Of a DNA stretch of 64,000 nt, positions 53,777 through 63,685 are shown piece by piece. Both the position numbers and the translations under genes were made by a program. Within the stretch, counting starts at the first letter, position 1. Each line of letters opens with the position of its first letter. The notes beneath the pieces are model-generated. The model made no database searches. It saw only the letters and a list, made by a program, of their open reading frames with translations, and had not been told where the DNA came from. Origin of the DNA: Ancistrus triradiatus (lineage: Eukaryota > Chordata > Actinopteri > Siluriformes > Loricariidae); the NCBI GenBank assembly GCA_025084515.1, contig JAJAGP010000761.1, forward strand, positions 10,001-74,000. Direction: 5' to 3'.

Positions 53777-55321
53777 ATGCTTGAGCATCCTAGCTCTGAA
53801 ATTGAGCACGTTTGTCCGGTACCTGTACCAGCACCTTCGCTACCTGGGCCGAAGCCATCCGTTCCCAGGTCGGCTATCTTCAAGACCATTCAAGGGTTGT
53901 CTACCGCGGACACCATCCCAAGTCCACCTATATCAGAGACCTTCCAAAGGTCACCTATGTCAGAGACCTTCCAAAGGTCCTCTATCTTCGAGACCTCCCA
54001 AAGGTCCTCTAGGTCTGAGTATGTTCTAAGTCTGCCTATATCAGAGACCTTCCAATGGTCATCCATATCAGAGACCTTCCAAAGGTCACCTATGTCTGAG
54101 ATCTTTCAAAGGTCCTCTATATCCAAGACCTTCCAGAGGTCGTCTTGGTCTAATTCCAGAGCCGTTCCGAGTTCGTCCGAGTCTGAGAACATTCAAAAGT
54201 CGTCTATCTTCGAGACCTCCCAAAGGTTGTCTAAGTCCGAGTCTGTTCCGAATCAGTCCAAGACGATCCAGAGTCCATCTAAGTCTGAGTCTGTTCCGAA
54301 TCAGTCCGAATCTATCCAAAGTCCGTCTAAGTCCGAGTCTGTTCTGAATCAGTCCGAGTCTATCCAGAGTCCATCTAAGTTCGAGTCTGTTCCGAATCCT
54401 TCAGAGTCTATCCAGAGTCCGGCTAAGTCCGAGTCTGTTCCTAGTCAGTCCGAGTTCAGCCCAAGTTTGTCCGAGTCTGTCCAGAGTTTGTCTAAGTCTG
54501 AGTCTGTTCTGAGTCCATCTGGGTCTAAATCCGAGTCCATCCTGAGTCAGTCCGAGTTCGTCCTGAGTTCGTCTGAGTCTGTCCAACGATTGTCTAAGTC
54601 CGAGTCAGTTCCGAGTCCATCCAAGTCCGTGTCTGTCCCGAGTTTGTCCGAGTCTGTCCAACGATCGTCTAAGTTCGAGTCAGTTCCGAGTCCATCCAAG
54701 TCCGTCCCGAGTCAGTCCGAGTCCTTTCCAAGTTCGTCTAAGTCTGAGACCATTCCAGAGTCGTCCGAGACCATTCCAGGATCATTCAAGTCCGAGACCA
54801 TCCCAGGGTCATCCGAGTCTGAGACCTTACCGAGGTTGTCTGAATCCAAGATCTTCCCAAGGTCATCTAAGTCCGGGACCGTCCCATGGTCATCCATAAC
54901 CATCCAGAGGTTTTCCGAGACCGTTCCAGGGTCCTCCGAGACCGTTCCAGGATTGTTCGAGACCTTCCCAAGATCAACCGAGTTCGAGATGGTCCCAGGA
55001 TCATCCGAGTCCGAGGCCTTCCAGAGGTCATCAGTCCCGTGCCTGCGCCGAGGTCGTCAGTCCCGTGCCTGCGCCGAGGTCGTCAGTCCCGTGCCTGCGC
55101 CGAGGTCGTCCGCCCCAGTGCCTGCGCCGAGGTCGTCTGCCCCAGTGCCTGCGCCGAGGTCGTCCGCCCCAGTGCCTGCGCCGAGGTCGTCCGCCCCAGT
55201 TCCTGCGCCGAGGTCGTCCGACACAGTGCCTGCGCCGAGGTCGTCTGCCTCGGTCCCCACACCGAGATCATCCCTCGTAGTGGTCGTACTATGCCCCTGT
55301 GGTCATGGGCTAGCATATTAA
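53777..55321 (+). CDS. Ser/Pro-rich repeat ORF, 514 codons, unknown
   Basis: An uninterrupted plus-strand frame built almost entirely of short repeats. Residues 1-45: Pro-rich start (CPVPVPAPSLPGPKPSVP). About 50-125: 9-residue units of the SETFQRSPM/SSIFETSQR type (27 bp). About 150-330: 8- or 16-residue units of the KSESVPNQSESIQSPS type (24/48 bp). About 340-420: SSETIPGSFKSETIPG-like units. About 435-500: 9-residue VPAPRSSAP units. No membrane segment, signal peptide or known domain. No splice signals or TATA box stand out. It sits after a Gag remnant and minisatellite 1. It may be a low-complexity tail of a non-autonomous LTR element, or a satellite that happens to stay open. No protein is claimed to be made. 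Confidence 0.35.
   Translation: MLEHPSSEIEHVCPVPVPAPSLPGPKPSVPRSAIFKTIQGLSTADTIPSPPISETFQRSPMSETFQRSSIFETSQRSSRSEYVLSLPISETFQWSSISETFQRSPMSEIFQRSSISKTFQRSSWSNSRAVPSSSESENIQKSSIFETSQRLSKSESVPNQSKTIQSPSKSESVPNQSESIQSPSKSESVLNQSESIQSPSKFESVPNPSESIQSPAKSESVPSQSEFSPSLSESVQSLSKSESVLSPSGSKSESILSQSEFVLSSSESVQRLSKSESVPSPSKSVSVPSLSESVQRSSKFESVPSPSKSVPSQSESFPSSSKSETIPESSETIPGSFKSETIPGSSESETLPRLSESKIFPRSSKSGTVPWSSITIQRFSETVPGSSETVPGLFETFPRSTEFEMVPGSSESEAFQRSSVPCLRRGRQSRACAEVVSPVPAPRSSAPVPAPRSSAPVPAPRSSAPVPAPRSSAPVPAPRSSDTVPAPRSSASVPTPRSSLVVVVLCPCGHGLAY
55030..55262. repeat. GC-rich minisatellite 2 (26/27-bp unit)
   Basis: Eight or more units with core 'gtgcctgcgccgaggtcgtc'. The first units end in 'agtccc' and are 26 bp; the later ones end in 'cgcccca' or 'tgcccca' and are 27 bp. 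The plus frame therefore changes phase unit by unit at first, then holds the VPAPRSSAP reading. Confidence 0.9.
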
Positions 55322-55356
55322 TTAGCCTGCTGCACTCTAGCACTCAAGCACTCTAA

Positions 55357-56640
55357 GTTCATAAACATGAGCTAGCATTGCCAATATTTGTCAAATTCTG
55401 GTTAATGTGAAAGTACTTTATGTAAAATCAAAGAGAAACTGTTTGTTTGGATGAGCAATATTAAAGTTCAGTTGGGAGTTGAGAATCAAGAGAAAAAAAT
55501 GAGAATCAAGATGCTGTCAAATTTAAACAAAGAACTGAGAAACAACAGACTTATGTAAAAAATTTTATCTTTATATCTTCTTAATTTCACTTTTGTCTAG
55601 GTGAAACTACAGAGATTTAAAAGGAAATGTCCTTTGTGAATATCTTTTACTATGGGAGAGTAATCAAGCTGGAAAACAAACATTAGGATGTGCAGGAGGA
55701 ATGGAGAGGAATTGAGTTCCAGAGTTTGGGTCCAGCTACAGTGAATACCCATACACTCATGGTGTGAAGTGTTGAGGTAGAAACGGGGGACTGGTGCGTG
55801 TCAGTGGACTGCAGACTACAGTCAGGTGAGTACAGGAGAAGAACTCCTGAGAGCTACACTGGGGCCATGGAAGGACTACTTTATATTGAATTCTGAAGTG
55901 CACTATCAATACCAAATAAAGTCCAGCCTGAACATAAAACCAGAACTTTTGAAGAAGTTAGCCATGTGACTTATGGATGATATACATTTTTATGACATTG
56001 TGAGGCATGATTAATGTCCTGTATGATCAACCCATTTATACATGGGTGAAAAACACTGAATAAGTGTAATGGATTGAAGTGTCCAAATAGTTTGAAGACT
56101 AATAAGCTGATTAAAAAGTTCATGACATAATTACACATTATACAATTAGCTAATTACCTAGATGTTTCTTAAAGAACTCACTAATTTTCCAGCTGCACAG
56201 GGGTTAATGTAGATTTAGCACACACACACACACACACACACATTTTCTAAAATAAAGAAAGCACATATGTTTACATGTGATCACTTACATTTACTGTCTA
56301 GTCATAAAATAGCCTTAGTTTAGGGATACTTATGTTCTTCCAATGGAGCTGCAGTTATTTTTGTTGCCTAATACAAAGCTGCTTTACATAATAACACATG
56401 TTGTTATTTTATCTTAAACCATAAACTCTAAGATTTACTGGTGCTGTTTTATTGAAGTGTGAGACATTAGTCATGATTCTGCTTCCCGTTTTACTGTGAG
56501 ATGATAACTAAACATCAATCAAGAAAAGAAGGACAAGCACCATTCACTGACTCCATTCATCATGGCAACATTACAAATTGGTTAATGCTTTATTGTACTA
56601 ACAACTGTCTGCATTTAAATAAAAGTCAAAGTAAATGTAA
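55357..56640. other. No gene seen
   Basis: AT-rich with a (CA)12 run at 56219-56242. No coding or recognised mobile element sequence. Confidence 0.5.
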
Positions 56641-56830
56641 GACACACTCTGTTTTTAATTAATTAAATTATTTATTTTGCATGTTTCATACCGTCCCAAC
56701 TTTTTCTGATTCGGGGTTGCATATACAGTAGTTAAATGAAATAAAGGAAATAAACCCGGTGTGCCAGACCTGCAGTGCATGCCAGGAGCCGATGAGGACA
56801 CCACAGCCACCTCACGCCGACTGGGGCACT
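56640..56830. repeat. Dispersed repeat scraps
   Basis: About 56680-56725 ('cgtcccaactttttctgatt', 'ggggttgca') is the end of a common fish DNA-transposon repeat. 56746-56815 matches 39950-40030. Confidence 0.45.
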
Positions 56831-57029
56831 AAAGAAATAACACAAACTAACAAAATCACTCATGTTAATAGATATCTGCCAGCTTGCACATCCCGGCTAA
56901 CCTGAACTGCCCCTCTCTCATTCACATTCTGAGATATGCCATTCTCCTGTCAACATGCTAGGAGCCATAATTAAGCTTCTAGATCCAGGTCTCGCTGAAC
57001 CTCCAGAGAGAAGTGCAAGTAGGTCTGGT

Positions 57030-57265
57030 GGTCCCGAATATTGAGTTCTGCTGCTAGAACACTCACACTCTTGCACTTTTCATGCAACTGTTTGAGTGTA
57101 TTTTTTGAAAACATACCCATAGCATTATCCCTCCTCCACTAAATTTTACACTTGGCACAATGCAGTCAGGCAGGTAACATTCTCTTGGCATTTGCCAAGC
57201 CTAAATTGGTCACTACACAGAAGACATTTTCTCTGCTCCAGAGGCCAGTGCAAGCCACGTCAGCA
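57030..57265 (-). pseudogene. Tc1-like transposase fragment (family 5)
   Basis: On plus: 'cccatagcattatccctcct', 'acacttggcacaatgcagtc', 'ctccagaggccagtgcaagc'. On the minus strand these correspond to the block from the first catalytic Asp (LWSDESRF-type, here decayed) to the Gly-rich VKFGGGG region of a Tc1-like family. Several stops. No ends located. Confidence 0.5.
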
Positions 57266-57934
57266 AAAATATGAAAAAGATGGTATTTCTGATTGTATTG
57301 TAGACGTATTCCTGCCATAGTGCCAAGCTGAATTTTCGCACATTCATTAGACCAAATTTCAATTAAAACAGTTAGTCTTCATGTACTACCATGTCTCAAT
57401 TTCACTGCTTTCTGCTAATTTTTCTTCTTTTGTTCTTTAATGGGTGATGATAGCCTGTCTCATCTTCCTGTAATTGGTCCAAAAGTCCAAACTCAACAAA
57501 AAAAATTTGTTTTCAACCAGACCGAGAAGACCTCTTTTGGTCAGATCAAATTTTGGTCCTTTGGCTTAGATCATGGGCCAAGGCACCTTTCATAAATGCT
57601 ATTTATGTTCATAGCAAAGGTGGAGGAGGTGGTGCTTTTACACTTAATACCAGTTTATTTTCACAAAACGTATGTAGGTACTGCACAAAGCCAGTAACAC
57701 AACCCCTTGTTGATAAATTAAGCACATGACTGAGTAAACAACAACGTTCAACTTGCCATCACGAAGCATCAAAGATGCAAACTTACTAACCACGCTGCTG
57801 TACAACTAGAAATTCCACCACAAGTTTTCATTTTGAAGTTATCTAACTCATTTTTAATTGATTGCGCACACACATTTGCATCTGTAAAAGTTTGTTAGTT
57901 GAAGGTTCTCATTTAGGGGACTTGCTGCATATTT

Positions 57935-58022
57935 ATGACCACAGTGTACTCATCTTCTGCGTGCCATGTCACAAAGCTTAAATCATCTCAAACTGGTTTC
58001 ATGAACATGAGTTCACTATACT
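57935..58022 (+). pseudogene. Tc1-like transposase fragment
   Basis: 'gtgccatgtcacaaagctta', 'aatcatctcaaactggtttc' and 'atgagttcactatact' correspond to the APCHKARIISNWF-type block (second catalytic Asp region) of the family whose deleted derivative lies at 6813-7088. About 88 bp only. Confidence 0.65.
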
Positions 58023-58264
58023 GTGTGATGCTCTCATGTCAATATGAAAGAAATATCAACGAGTTAAGGCAATTCTGTACTCAGCAGGCTCTGTGTGTGT
58101 GTGTGTGTTTGTACTATGGAATATGTGCATATTATTATTAGTTCTAAAAGTAATATGTTATATAAGAATAACCCAAGAACATTTTATATGGAGTTCATGT
58201 CTCTGTGTAGAAAACAATGAAAATTTACTATAGCAACTTGTATATTTTGCTATTCTTTCTCTAT

Positions 58265-58352
58265 GGTGTAATGGTGTGGCAGTTAAAGGACTGGACTATT
58301 AATCAGAAGGTTTGGGCTCCAAGCATCTGCTAAACGCTGCAAATGTACATAT
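58265..58352 (+). mobile_element. SINE-B, internally deleted
   Basis: Head 'ggtgtggcagttaaaggact', 'gatcagaaggttt'-like text and 'gggctcc' (B box) jump directly to the 3' core 'gcatctgctaaacgctgcaa' and tail 'atgtaca'. About 100 bp of the middle is absent. Confidence 0.7.
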
Positions 58353-58789
58353 TTCTAATATGTTGATGAGTAGGATTGTTTGTAATTAAGTAGAATAGAG
58401 AATTAATCAATCACCTTTTTCTTTGATGTACTGCAAACCAAAAATATCCTATGCAATAAACTGTGTGTTTTGCTATTTCGTTTCAGATTTGATCTTTGTG
58501 CAAAATGACAGGTTATATACAACACAATTGTATATAGAAATACAGAACCCAGAGCAGTTAGCAATGCATTAAATGATAAGACTGCATTTGCAACCCCTCT
58601 AACATTGTAGATAATCCTTCCCACTCCACCCACACACTCTTTACCGCTCTTATGCTTTACAGACTCTTATGTTTACTAGTTACTTATTTCTTCTGCTATG
58701 TGTATACTACTGCCTATAACAATATGCAGTTGGACATAATTTCAAGAACTGTTCAATTTTTAAATATTATGCCGATAGTCCTGTTATGC

Positions 58790-58990
58790 CATACAGTTAG
58801 GCGTACTCTCTTCTGCATTTCACTCTGTACTGCATTGATGTGTCCTGCAATAATTTGTTGAATTTTGCTGCAGTATTTTGCACTTGTCTGAATGTCATAC
58901 ATTTTATGTAGTCCTTTGTATATCACACCTGTATTGTACTGTGTCGAGAGAACAGTCTTGGGGGGGACAATAAAGATCCATATGTATGCT
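58790..58990 (+). mobile_element. Possible LINE 3' untranslated end
   Basis: 'ttttgcacttgtctgaatgt', 'tattgtactgtgtcgagaga' and 'gggggacaataaagatc' resemble the 3' ends of fish L2/Rex LINEs (short tail with AATAAAG). No RT is seen upstream. Confidence 0.35.
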
Positions 58991-59689
58991 TGGGATGCCA
59001 ATAAAATCTAACCAGATTTATGGATCACAGCAGTGCAGCATAGGGATGAAAAAGATGCTTGGCATGAGTTGTGCAAAAAAATAAAAAATAAAAAGGCTAA
59101 CAGAAATAAGACAAATTACCTGTAAGTTAATTTGCCATTATTGTCATTGTGAGTTGATAGCCTTTACTCCAAAGTAATAATAAGCATGCACTTAAGATAC
59201 ACATAACACGTAGCTTCCAGTTTTAATCCTGCAAAACAAATCAAATACCCCCCACTGGTTTAATTAAAACTAAACGTACATTTGACTCTCTCTGTGCTTT
59301 TTGCTGAGTAAGATTAATGAGAATTTAAAGTAAGCAAAAACATCCCTCCTTCGTTCTTAGAGGTTTTTACAGCTCAACCTCCTTTGTATTCATTCCCACT
59401 GACAGTGATGGCAAACAGTATAAGACAATATCAACAATATAAGACAACAATTAGTAACTCATTTTGAGAAATAAACTACAATATACACATTTGCAATCCT
59501 TAAAGAAAAACACAACATACCTGTAAGTGTATTTTCATACATACTTTATTTTCTACAATACTTTAAATGACATGTTGTTATGTAGGCATGTAGCCTGATA
59601 TGTAACTATTTAAAATAGTGAACACATTAAGTATTGAGTGTAACATGCTTCACATGTACTCATCACGCTGTAGACAACTACGACACATT

Positions 59690-60205
59690 CATTCACTTTC
59701 TTATCCACTGGATTCTGACATGGGGCACAAGGCAGGAACAACCCTAGATAAGGCACCAGAGTAGGACACATACACTAACACACTCATACACACATATGCT
59801 AAGGGGACTTTGGAGACACCAATTAACCTAACACCCATGTTTTCTGGGAGGAAATCAGAGTACCCAGAGTAAATGCATGCAGACACAGGGAGGGCATGCT
59901 GACTCCACACAGAAAGGACCTAGACAGCTCCACCTGGGGATTGAACCCAGAACCTTCTCACTGCGAGGCTACAGTGCTGCCTGCCAATACATTGTAGAAG
60001 ACATACGCTCACACACTCATACACACACGCTAAGGGGAGTTTATAGACACCGATTAACCTAACACCCATGTTTTTTGGAGGAAACTGGAGTACCCAGAGT
60101 AAACCCATGCAGACACTGAGAGGACATGCTGGCTCCACACAGAAAGGATCTAGACAGCTCCACCTGGGGACTGAACACAGGCTACAATGCTACCCACCAC
60201 TAGGA
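59690..60205 (-). mobile_element. SINE-A with tandem partial duplication
   Basis: 'cattcattcactttcttatc' begins the element. The body 'acacccatgttttctgggag' to 'cagctccacctggggattga' (about 59765-59985) is repeated with about 85% identity at about 59996-60190 ('acacccatgttttttggagg', 'cagctccacctggggactga'). The tail and first third are not duplicated. Confidence 0.8.
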
Positions 60206-61915
60206 CACATTGGCTAACTGAAATATATAAGCATACACAGTCATTTGGAAGTAATGTCATTAGAGGTCACTACAATGTGAAAATGTGTAAATCATGATCA
60301 GATTTGTCTGCACCTGATTGCTTGATATGAATCAACTAGATTCTAAATATCTCTGTAACCATTTTCTAATACAGCTGTCTGACTGAGAACACAGTGCTGA
60401 GAATAGAGACACTCGCTAGTACAATGGTGAGGGATGAGTTTCCGGCAGAGATACTGCATACCATATGTGCACTGCTGTAATTGTCAGCTGCACTTGACAG
60501 TGTGAATGTGTTAAAGGCAGTACCACTAGCAAAGAAGTTTTTTTCTTTCCTTCGACAGACACTGTTCTTAATCCTCAGACCCCTTGAACGATTAAGCCCA
60601 TGGTATTCACCCCTCTACTATGTCACAACGTGTAAACCTTAAGGGAAGCTTAGGGTGAGTATTGGAACTTGGCCATAGTGAGCCATTTGCAAGTTGGCAT
60701 GACAGCATACTTCAGTTGCCCAGTTTCCTTGCCAATTCTGTAATAGTACACACACAACGATTTCAAGTCACAGAGAAAAAAATAAATAAATAAAAAATGG
60801 AGAAAGAACATATTCTTAAATATGAGTACAGCCGTTCTAGTCTTTCCACTCTTGTTTTTTAGCTTGCAAAAGCAACAAATGCCTTTTCTTTCTTGAATGA
60901 ATGGTGGTTGGCAAACCAATGCCATTGTACATTAGTGCCAACAAAAGGATTGGCTGTAGCTAGTGATAAACACAACATGGTGGTACATGATTTTAGGATG
61001 AAGCGACTTATTCAAGTGTCCCAATTTTTCCTTAAGGCTATGACCACTTGAATCAAATTGTCAGCAGTTGCATACTACTAAGTGCACTTGCATGGGAGGT
61101 GAATCTGGCAAAATGGTAATTGTGTGTTGTCTGATAATCTGGCTACTAAGAATATATGTCGTATGTATATATGTGGTATTTGACATGCACCTAGAATAAT
61201 TCAGATACACATATTTTAAAGTTTTTCCAAAGTCTTGTTTTTGTGATTGAAGTTATATATTGGGTGAAAGGTTTCTTTTTTTCCTTTAAATGTGTTGCCA
61301 ACAATGACATCTCTAATCACCTGAACAGAAATGAAATGGTTAACACTGATCTTCTGAAGATTTGATTGAAGTCTACACTTTTGATCTCTTAATATTAGTT
61401 TAACGCACTTCAATTCACTCTGAAATTAGGTCTTTAATCATTTGTGGAATGAGAATTCCATTATATAGTTTTCAACAATAATTGCTATCGATGCCAAAAT
61501 AAAAGGGAACTGAATATTTAAGCAATAAAGCTGTCACGACTCCACATTTACAGGCCTGAGATGAGACCTTTTTTTCTTCTGCATGTAATTTCATAAAGGT
61601 CACTTAGATATTTGCTATCCAATTTTCCCTACTTATTTTTTTTAGACCTAAGCTATTACTCATGTAGGGAACAGACACTACTTTTTACAGGTAAGCCGTG
61701 TTTTACCATACTGATTTTTGCTCCATTACACAAATTCCTAGACCTTTAAACACTGTATCACAAACATGAGGATGATGTTGCCCTCTGTTGTAGATACATT
61801 GGTGTTGCAACATTTTCTAGAACTCAGTGTGTTTATGGATATAGACCAATGCTGCCCTCTTCTGTTTGGTTCGGTTTTGCATGACTTTTAAATGAAGTAT
61901 GCTTCATCATGCTTT
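60206..61915. other. No gene seen
   Basis: AT-rich. Antisense frames of 91 (60650-60925) and 65 codons (61216-61413) have no recognisable domains. Confidence 0.5.
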
Positions 61916-61916
61916 G

Positions 61917-62053
61917 TTGCACAATGGATTGGCGCCCTCTCTGGGGTTGTTCCTGTCTTGCACCCTATGCTGTCGGCTAGGTACCGGCTCTCCTGCCACC
62001 CTAACCAAGATTAAATGGATAAGAAAGTGAATGAATGAATGAATGAATGAATG
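61917..62053 (+). mobile_element. SINE-A, 5'-truncated
   Basis: 'gattggcgccctctctgggg', 'gctaggtaccggctctcctg' and end 'aagaaagtgaatgaatgaatga'. The tail has at least six repeats, so it is well preserved. Confidence 0.8.
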
Positions 62054-62059
62054 CATTTA

Positions 62060-62268
62060 ACCATGCATTTTCAGGGTCAGGGTCGTGGGGCTCCAGAGGG
62101 CACAGGTGTATGTGTATCGATCGCATGGTTGTTGCCGCACTAGGGGGATGAACCCCTGTGCAACTTTCCCTCCTTCAGGCACAGCCAAGTCTGTCTGCAT
62201 GTGACACTGACTGCTGGGACTCAAACCCTGGTCCCTGAGAGGGTGGGCAAGCATATATCTGATCACCA
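62060..62268 (-). repeat. Probable SINE-like repeat
   Basis: Minus-strand text includes 'gaccagggtttgagtccca', a good B-box sequence. GC content is above the surroundings. The remainder is not recognised. Confidence 0.35.
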
Positions 62269-62644
62269 ATAAAATATGTGGTTCATTTAAATAACAGTAT
62301 CACTCATATTTAAGGACTTTAATAATGCATTAATTTGATTATTATTTTCACTTACAGTATACATTTTTTGTTTAGTTTTTATTTTTGTTACATTCAGAGA
62401 GGAAAACTGGATTACAGGAATATACCTAGGATAGAATACCAGTACATCACATATGAGGCAATGCAGATCACCTAATTAACATTTCAGCATATTTCTTGCA
62501 TTTAGGAGTTATGTGGAGTACCCTCAGTGATACATCAAATTATATCTAGATTTCTGCATTTCACTCACCCTTAAAACGTTGTCTGAACATTTGAGGTCAT
62601 AACAGTAGATAGACACCCAGAAGAAGTGACTTCTTCAGTATCAA

Positions 62645-63025
62645 ATCTCATCAGGTCAGGACTCTGCGGTTTATACCCACCAACAGGCCAGAGGTCACTC
62701 TTTCAAAGATGAAGATGTGCAGATCCTTGATAGGGAGGAACCATGGTTCGAACGCGGAGTAAAAGAAGCCATTTTTGTTAAAAGGGAACATCCATCCCTG
62801 AACTGAGGAGGGGGCCTCAGAGTACACCTCTCACCATCTTACAACGCCGCTATCGCGCTGGTGTCAGTCGTCATGCAAAGGTGCTGTATATAAGATTGGG
62901 GAAGTTTTCCAACTAGCTGAGACTGAAGAAGTCACTTAGATGAGTGACGAAACATTTCTCCCACAAAACCTTATGTCCAGATGAACTTCTGGGATTTTCT
63001 TACCTGGATTATTGAGCATGCATCA
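62645..63025 (+). mobile_element. Penelope-like element, 3' end
   Basis: After a coding remnant (separate entry) the 3' region reads 'gaagaagtcacttagatgag', 'tgacgaaacatttctcccac', 'cttatgtccagatgaacttc' and ends 'ttattgagcatgcatcaaga'. The last 60 bp are repeated, inverted, in the insertion at 2340-2452. Confidence 0.7.
62690..62865 (+). pseudogene. Penelope-like C-terminal (post GIY-YIG) coding remnant
   Basis: Plus frame: HSFKDEDVQILDREEPWFER, GVKEAIFVKREHPSLN, then a TGA where CGA (Arg) is expected, then GGGLRVHLSPSYNAA. The string matches the C-terminus that follows the GIY-YIG nuclease domain in vertebrate Penelope-like elements, as I remember it. The GIY-YIG motif itself is not present in this 5'-truncated copy. 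Confidence 0.7.
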
Positions 63026-63085
63026 AGACAGTAGGTAAACACATTCTTCCTAAACTAAGAAACACACCAACAATTGTAATTTTAC

Positions 63086-63102
63086 AAAAAAAAAAAAAAA
63101 AA
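63086..63102. repeat. Poly(A) tract
   Basis: Seventeen A in a row between the Penelope-like end and the GC-rich repeat. Confidence 0.9.
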
Positions 63103-63204
63103 CCTTCCCTTTTTCGAAGAACCCTCTTTAGATTAAGTCACAGTATCAAGAGAAGTTTTATTTAATACAATGACTTTACTTACAAATTATATTATTAGTA
63201 TGAT

Positions 63205-63685
63205 TGCCTATATAGGCGATCACACTATTGTTATCCGATTCTGAACATTCCGAAATTTTCGACGCTTATCAACTGCCCCAATTTTTGAGATGTTGACCCC
63301 GTTCCAGCGCCATTGCGTCCGGTCGGGTCGGGAATGGTGTGCTTGTATAGGCTTTCCGGTCGGACTTTGGGGGGCCCCACAGGGGCCCCCTGTAAAGTCC
63401 AAAATTTACCTATAGGAAATGAATGGGCCCAAAGTTAACGAATCATAAATCAGTCAGTTTTCGACATACGGCCACGAAATTCAGCAGGCTTGGTCCCGGG
63501 TGCAATCTGAGGTGATATGTAATGCCCATGGGGCCCCTCTGGACCCCGGCTGGGCACTGGGGCCCCTGGCGGGCCAATGACCGTAACTCAGTCAGTTTTT
63601 CACCTATGTCCACGAAATTCGGCAGGGTTGGTCCCAGGTGCAATCTGAGGTGACATGTGATGCCCATGGAGCCCCTTACGTCGGT
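63205..63685. repeat. GC-rich repeat with 138-bp period
   Basis: 'cagtcagttttcgac' at 63451 and 'cagtcagtttttcacc' at 63589 begin two units. Both continue with 'ccacgaaattc(a/g)gcagg', 'ttggtccc', 'gggtgcaatctgaggtga' or the close variant, and 'atgcccatgg'. The preceding 250 bp ('gcctatataggc', 'cctataggaaatgaatgggc', runs of G/C) belong to the same repeat family but not to the period. Frames over it (74 and 82 codons) are accidental. Confidence 0.8.

Noticed and set aside
55057..55343. Regularly spaced units resembling a CRISPR array
   Set aside because: The units are contiguous tandem repeats with no unique spacers, in eukaryotic DNA.
62057..62269. 70-codon minus-strand gene
   Set aside because: Falls in SINE-like sequence with a B box; no domain.
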